Below, in pieces: positions 59,660 to 64,000 of a DNA stretch of 64,000 nt. How positions within the stretch are numbered: the stretch's first letter is position 1; each line of letters starts with the position of its first letter. A program made the position numbers and the translations under genes. Origin of the DNA: Mycoplasma sp. E35C (GTDB lineage Bacteria; Bacillota_I; Bacilli_A; Mycoplasmatales; Mycoplasmoidaceae); the NCBI RefSeq assembly GCF_019873825.1, contig NZ_CP068418.1, positions 861,668-925,667 on the forward strand, written 5' to 3'. The notes under the pieces are model-generated. The model had not been told where the DNA came from and did no database searches. It saw only the letters and a list, made by a program, of their open reading frames with translations.

Positions 59660-59668
59660 TGTGGAAAA
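59660..59668 (-). promoter_or_regulatory. DnaA-box-like site, one mismatch
   Basis: TGTGGAAAA on the plus strand reads TTTTCCACA on the minus strand, one base from TTATCCACA, in the same orientation as the perfect box 196 bp away. Confidence 0.55.
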
Positions 59669-59779
59669 CTTTAACTAAATTTCACAAAATCAAGCATTTT
59701 TCAAGTTTATAAAACTTAAATTTACTAGTTTTAAAGGTTTTTAAAGCTTGACAGTTTCTTTTTAACTAAAATTACTAAA

Positions 59780-62035
59780 ACAATATCAATATTGTAATAA
59801 TATTGTTAATATTAATATTTATTTAATATTTTTTTAATATTGTTTATTTTTACGGTAGTTAATTTAAAAATTAACGAAAATTAAGATTAAAAATAATTAG
59901 TTATTTAACATAAAAAAATATATCTAAAAATATATCATCAAACATATTAATAACTATACAATTGAATATAAAATTGTTTATTAAGAAGAATTAACAATCA
60001 AACAATATTATTACAATATTGTTATTTAGCTGTTCTAAATAAGAAAAAGAAAATAATAGTTTAATCAATGAGTATTAATAATCGTTAAACTCTTTAAATT
60101 AATTTAACAGCTATTAAGTAAAAAAGCTATGTGGCTTATATGATTACAATATTAATTTAATATTGTTTATTTTCCTTTATTTAAAAGCAATATCATTACA
60201 ATATTAATATATTTAAAAGATATTTAGCACAATAATATTGTTAATAATATTACTATAATATTAATTTAATATTGCTTATAAAATAAACAATATTGTTATG
60301 AAAAGATAAATCATTTGTTTTGAACAATATAGCTTAAATTAAGCATATTACACTATATAAGCAATTAAAGCCCTATGAGGCTAATAAATCGTAAGAATAA
60401 TAGAAAGTATTGTTTGATTTAATGATAAGCCTTAAAACAGGTATTAAACTAGTTCCTATCATTTATAAGGAACAATATTGTTGTAATTAAATAACAATAT
60501 TGTTTGAATAGTGTTAAACAAAGAATAATATTATTCTTAATATCAATACAATATTATTTTAATATTACTTATTTAAAATAGATTAAATGCTTTGTTATTA
60601 AACAATATTGTAGCAATATTATCTTATTAATCATTGATGTAATTAATGACAATTAAATAATGTTTCTTATTAATAATTAGTTAACAATATTATTAAAGTA
60701 TTATTTGATTTATAAGAATATAAAAATAATATTATGAACAATATCATTACAATATTATTTAAATATTGTTTTAGTATTCATATTAGATTAAAAGCTTCAA
60801 TATTAATTAGTAATAAACAATATTGTAATAATATTGTTAATGACATTTATATGAATTCGTTAGATATTGATATTTAAATAATATTATTACAATATTGTTT
60901 AAGTTTTAAGTATAAAGGACATATTTATTAACAATATTATTGAAACATCATAAGTTCTTAATACTAAGACAATATTATTTGAATAACAACAATATTAGAA
61001 CAATATTAGATCTATTTTTTAATAATATTATTTTAATATTGCTTTAAAATAAAGAGTTTGCTTAATATATCTATTAAAAACAATATTATTAAGATATTCT
61101 TTAAGTTAAATAAAGATTTATTAATTATGAAGTGATATTAAATAATATCTTATTAGCATAATGCTTTAATATTCCTTGCATTAAAAGATATTATTAAAGC
61201 TTATAAAAATTAAATAAAGGTTTTTTGATTAACAATATTATTACAATATTCTTAAAGAGATCATATTTAAATAGATATAAATATTAATTAACTAATTATT
61301 GTTTATTTAGATATTAAATAATGATTAATATTTAAATAAAAGCGGTTAAATAAACAATATTTTAATAATATTAATTTAATATTACTTATTAAATAAATAC
61401 TTTAACTATAAAGTGTATATTTTATATAGATGATACTATCAGCAATAACTAAAAATGAATAAGGGATATTAATATTGTTATTTATTAATGAGTATTTAAG
61501 ACAATATTGTTGAGATATTAATATAATATTGTTTTAATATTGTTTAAAAATAAAGAATTTTATATGTATTTATTAAAAAAATCTTTAATTTTAAACAATA
61601 TTGTAATAATATTACTTGTTTTATAAGTATTTTAAGGCATTTATACAGTGTAACTTAGTAAGTATTTTTATTTTTGAACAATTTTTAAATAGCAAGTTTT
61701 AATAAACAATAAATCCTGTATGTTTATTCTTTTTTATTTTTCTATTTTTCAAACAAAGAATTTTAATTACTATGGTTTTTGAATTTATTAATTATTTTTT
61801 TAATATTTTTTATTACAAAACATATCAAAAAACATATCAGATAAATTAACAATAATATTATTTAAATATTGTTATTTTTAGAAAATAATAATATTGTTAA
61901 AAAAACCGTTATTTTAATAATATTATTGCTATTTTTATATTTAATAAATTAATTAGATTAAATATTTAAAAGAATATAAGCAAATTAATAGTTAATATTA
62001 ATTTAATATTAATATTGTATTGTTATAATATTATT
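59780..62035. repeat. Helically phased AATATT array (AATATT-N5-AATATT units)
   Basis: AATATT or a one-base variant recurs dozens of times in clusters whose members start 11 bp apart. Examples are pairs at 60004/60015, 60148/60159, 60604/60615, 60819/60830, 60880/60891, 61234/61245 and 61597/61608; triplets at 60539/60550/60561, 60740/60751/60762 and 61356/61367/61378; and a quadruplet at 61503/61514/61525/61536. The pair at 60474/60496 is 22 bp apart. The outer ends often read AACAATATT and AATATTGTT, so many units are palindromes. Clusters are spread at irregular intervals of roughly 40-150 bp. Confidence 0.85.
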
Positions 62036-62046
62036 AGCGTTAGATT

Positions 62047-62835
62047 ATGGTCATTTCATTTGTTAATAATAAAGGTGGTGTTTTGAAAACCACTCTTGCT
62101 ACTAATATCTGTGCTGTCTTTTCTAAATTTTTCCCTAAACGTAAATCTATTATTGTGGATTTAGATGGACAAGGAAATGTGTCGGCAACTTTTGGTCAAC
62201 ACCCAGAAAGACTTACAAATACAATAATTGATATATTAGAAGGACAAATAGATATAGAAGATTGTGTCCTTAATGTATTTCCAGGAATTGACATCTTACC
62301 TTCAAACCATGCTTTAAGTTTTGTGGATCAAGATGTAGCTCAAAAGAAATATAAGGCTGAACATATCTTGCAACTTATCTTAAAGTTAGAACAAATTTAT
62401 GATTTTGTTTTCTTAGATACACCACCAGCAATGTCTACAATGGTATCGGTTGCTATGCGTGCTTCAGATATGATTGTTATTCCTTTTGAACCAGATCAAT
62501 ATTCAATTCTTGGTTTGTTAAGAATTATCGATACTGTCGAAATTTTTAGAGAAAACAACGAATACTTAAAAGTTTTAGTTGTTCCAACTAAAGTAAATTC
62601 AAGAACAAGATTACATAACGATGTTTTAAGTATTGTAAAAACTAAGGTTAATAAAAAAGATATACCTTTAAGTAAAAATGTTGTTTCATTTACGACAAAA
62701 TCATCAGCATCAGTTGGTTATGAAAAATTACCAATCGTATTAATTAACCAAAAAACTAAATATCAACAAGAATATGTTGAAATCACAAAAGAAATTATCA
62801 ATATATTAATGGAAAGGGACAAAGAAAATGGATAA
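62047..62835 (+). CDS. parA: ParA/Soj-family partition ATPase
   Basis: A 262-residue deviant Walker-type ATPase without an N-terminal DNA-binding domain, as in Soj and type Ib ParA. Walker A reads NNKGGVLKTTLATN: both lysines (Lys9 and Lys14) are present but Leu13 replaces the usual Gly. Walker A' is IIVDLDGQGNVSATFG and Walker B is YDFVFLDTPPAMST. Such ATPases bind DNA non-specifically and move partition complexes. The stop overlaps the start of the RHH gene by 8 nt. No ParB with an HTH is seen nearby. Confidence 0.92.
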   Translation: MVISFVNNKGGVLKTTLATNICAVFSKFFPKRKSIIVDLDGQGNVSATFGQHPERLTNTIIDILEGQIDIEDCVLNVFPGIDILPSNHALSFVDQDVAQKKYKAEHILQLILKLEQIYDFVFLDTPPAMSTMVSVAMRASDMIVIPFEPDQYSILGLLRIIDTVEIFRENNEYLKVLVVPTKVNSRTRLHNDVLSIVKTKVNKKDIPLSKNVVSFTTKSSASVGYEKLPIVLINQKTKYQQEYVEITKEIINILMERDKENG

Positions 62836-63289
62836 TAACAAACCTAAGAAAAAAGAACGAAGACGATTTATTGATCTAAGTGCTGATTTAGATGAAGAAG
62901 TTGCTGAGTTAGATCCAGAATTTGAAGAAAACACTGAAGTTAAAATTGAAAAAAATAAAGATAATGAAATTATAGATTTTAACGACCCTATTTTCTTTTC
63001 AGAAAAATACGAAAAAATCAAAAGAAAAACAGCTGAACAAAAAAGACAAAACAGCGAAGAAGAAATTCAAAAAAATACGGTAAAAGAAGAAAAAGTCGAA
63101 GAAGAAATTAAAGAATTATATGTTGATTCTTCTTTAGAAATAAAAGGTCAAGAACCTTTAACAAAAGGTATGCATTTTTATACTAATTCAAGAGTTATAA
63201 GAAAAGTAAGAGAATGCGCTAAAAACAAAGGTCTTAGTATTTCTAGATTAATAACTATGATCTTAGATAAAAGTATTAAAGAAGAATAA
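62828..63289 (+). CDS. Ribbon-helix-helix protein, probable partition/centromere-binding partner of ParA
   Basis: A 153-residue protein. The first 110 residues are very acidic and Lys/Glu-rich, probably disordered (DEEVAELDPEFEENTEVKIE). The last 40 residues look like a ribbon-helix-helix: a short strand (MHFYTNS), helix RVIRKVRECAKNKG, turn LS, helix ISRLITMILDKSIKE. It starts within the end of parA with AAAGGGA as SD. Small RHH proteins paired with ParA act as centromere binders and repressors in plasmids; that role is inferred here. It does not resemble ParB. Confidence 0.72.
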   Translation: MDNNKPKKKERRRFIDLSADLDEEVAELDPEFEENTEVKIEKNKDNEIIDFNDPIFFSEKYEKIKRKTAEQKRQNSEEEIQKNTVKEEKVEEEIKELYVDSSLEIKGQEPLTKGMHFYTNSRVIRKVRECAKNKGLSISRLITMILDKSIKEE

Positions 63290-63319
63290 AAATTGTTAAA
63301 TATATAAGGAATAGTTGGT

Positions 63320-64000
63320 TTGCAAGACAAAATCAAAGTGCTTTTAGAAAAAATTTCTGATTACTTTAATGAAAGCAGTAGTGAATTTTTAGAAGCATTA
63401 ATAGATTCAATCTTTTTTACAAATGAAGAAAATAACAACATATATTTAGGTTGTAATAGTAATTTCTTCCTTAAAGAATTTAAAAACAAATTAAATCAAA
63501 CGGTAAAAAATATTGAAAATACCGTTGTTTTTAATGATTTTTTATCTGAAGAATGAAAAAAAACATTTAATGAATCTAAACGAATCCAACTATTAAATAA
63601 AGAAGAAACACAAGCATTAAAAGATCGTCTTGATAATTTAAAAAAGCGTGATGAATACAAAATCAATGACGCATCTCATGGAATAAAAAAATTCTTTAGT
63701 TTTGATAACTACTTAACTTTTGACTTTAATAGGGAAGCAATTTTTATTGCTCATAAGATTGCTAATAAAGAAGCTGATTATAATTGAAACCCTATAGTTG
63801 TTGAAGGAAATCCAGGTTGTGGAAAAACTCATTTAATTCATGCCATAGCCAACGAAAGACAACGCTTATATCCAGAAGATAAGATCTGCATTGTTAGTGC
63901 TGATGAATTTACAACTGAATTTATAAGCGCTTTACATGCACCAGACGATCCATTTAAGATTGAATTATTTAAATCAAAATATAAAGATTATGATCTTTTT
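63320..64000 (+). CDS. dnaA: Chromosomal replication initiator DnaA (cut by window end)
   Basis: The first 227 codons of DnaA. The start is TTG at 63320, placed 9 nt after AAGGA; no suitable ATG is near. Domain I covers about residues 1-75, a linker rich in charged residues follows, and the AAA+ domain starts near 115 (FFSFDNYLTFDFNREA). Walker A is VVEGNPGCGKTHLIHAIANE. TGA(Trp) at 63554 and 63785. Its 3' part, including the C-terminal box-binding helix-turn-helix, lies beyond the window. It completes the parA-rhh-dnaA operon-like trio. Confidence 0.93.

Larger units (their letters stand above)
59418..62046. other. Putative chromosomal replication origin (oriC) region, non-coding
   Basis: A 2.6-kb extremely AT-rich stretch without any credible gene, between leftward dnaN and rightward parA-rhh-dnaA. 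Near dnaN it holds two DnaA-box-like sequences; the rest is filled with a phased AATATT array described separately. Divergent replication genes, loss of coding and AT-richness are typical of mollicute origins. Confidence 0.8.

Noticed and set aside
59780..62035. CRISPR array
   Set aside because: The repeats are 6-mers at 11-bp phase without fixed unique spacers of constant length, and no cas genes are present.

Overview
The window is mollicute chromosome that uses genetic code 4. TGA falls at conserved Trp positions throughout (for example in GltX, YchF, GyrB and the F1-like alpha subunit), so almost every gene must be read through TGA. The DNA is very AT-rich, genes are packed with 1-17 nt overlaps, and Shine-Dalgarno sites are often weak or absent. 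Gene order points to the M. pneumoniae / M. gallisepticum group (Mycoplasmoides-like). The right end carries dnaN, a DnaJ-like gene, gyrB, gyrA, serS, tmk, holB, mnmE and tatD in the M. genitalium MG001-MG009 order. The left end has rplK-rplA-pth-tilS (MG081-084 order) and rpoE-fba-ychF (MG022-024 order). The species is not identified.

Layout. 1-10.1 kb is core metabolism and translation on the minus strand: a partial fructose PTS gene, tilS, pth, rplA, rplK, tdk, ychF, fba and rpoE. It is interrupted by a plus-strand pair, a secreted subtilisin-like protease and a small membrane protein. 10.2-23.0 kb is one nine-gene minus-strand block: a seven-gene F1-like/X0 ATPase cluster (polytopic membrane protein, small protein, gamma-like, small protein, large membrane-anchored protein, alpha-like, beta-like) followed by two DUF31 (MIP-type) serine protease lipoproteins. 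23.2-24.6 kb is a two-part short-chain dehydrogenase. 24.6-26.1 kb holds decayed amino-sugar genes (nagB, nagA and a glucose-family PTS EIIB). 26.2-26.9 kb is a membrane protein. 27.2-34.9 kb is a tandem array of four paralogous lipoproteins, with long A-tracts inside the promoters of at least two. 35.3-39.6 kb carries two MIB-type immunoglobulin-binding proteins. 39.9-50.6 kb has a membrane protein, an HD hydrolase, gltX, folD, lgt, hprK, a plus-strand membrane protein, tatD, mnmE and holB. 50.5-59.4 kb completes tmk, serS, gyrA, gyrB, the DnaJ-like gene and dnaN.

The right end is the apparent replication origin. dnaN faces left, with two DnaA-box-like sequences just upstream of it. A 2.6-kb non-coding AT-rich tract follows, then parA, a ribbon-helix-helix gene and dnaA (cut by the window end) reading right. 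The non-coding tract is organised: the hexamer AATATT recurs dozens of times in pairs, triplets and quadruplets whose members start 11 bp apart, one helical turn. With a ParA of variant Walker A motif and a translationally overlapping RHH protein next to it, this looks like a chromosomal plasmid-style partition or origin-organising system. It is the most interesting item here.

How parts fit together. The MIB proteins and DUF31 proteases together form a probable antibody capture-and-cleavage system. The F1-like ATPase sits directly upstream of the proteases, the linkage known from other mycoplasmas. The lipoprotein array, with A-tract promoters, in-frame coding repeats and copied terminators, looks like a surface-variation locus. 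The remaining genes are housekeeping functions of a minimal, host-dependent cell.
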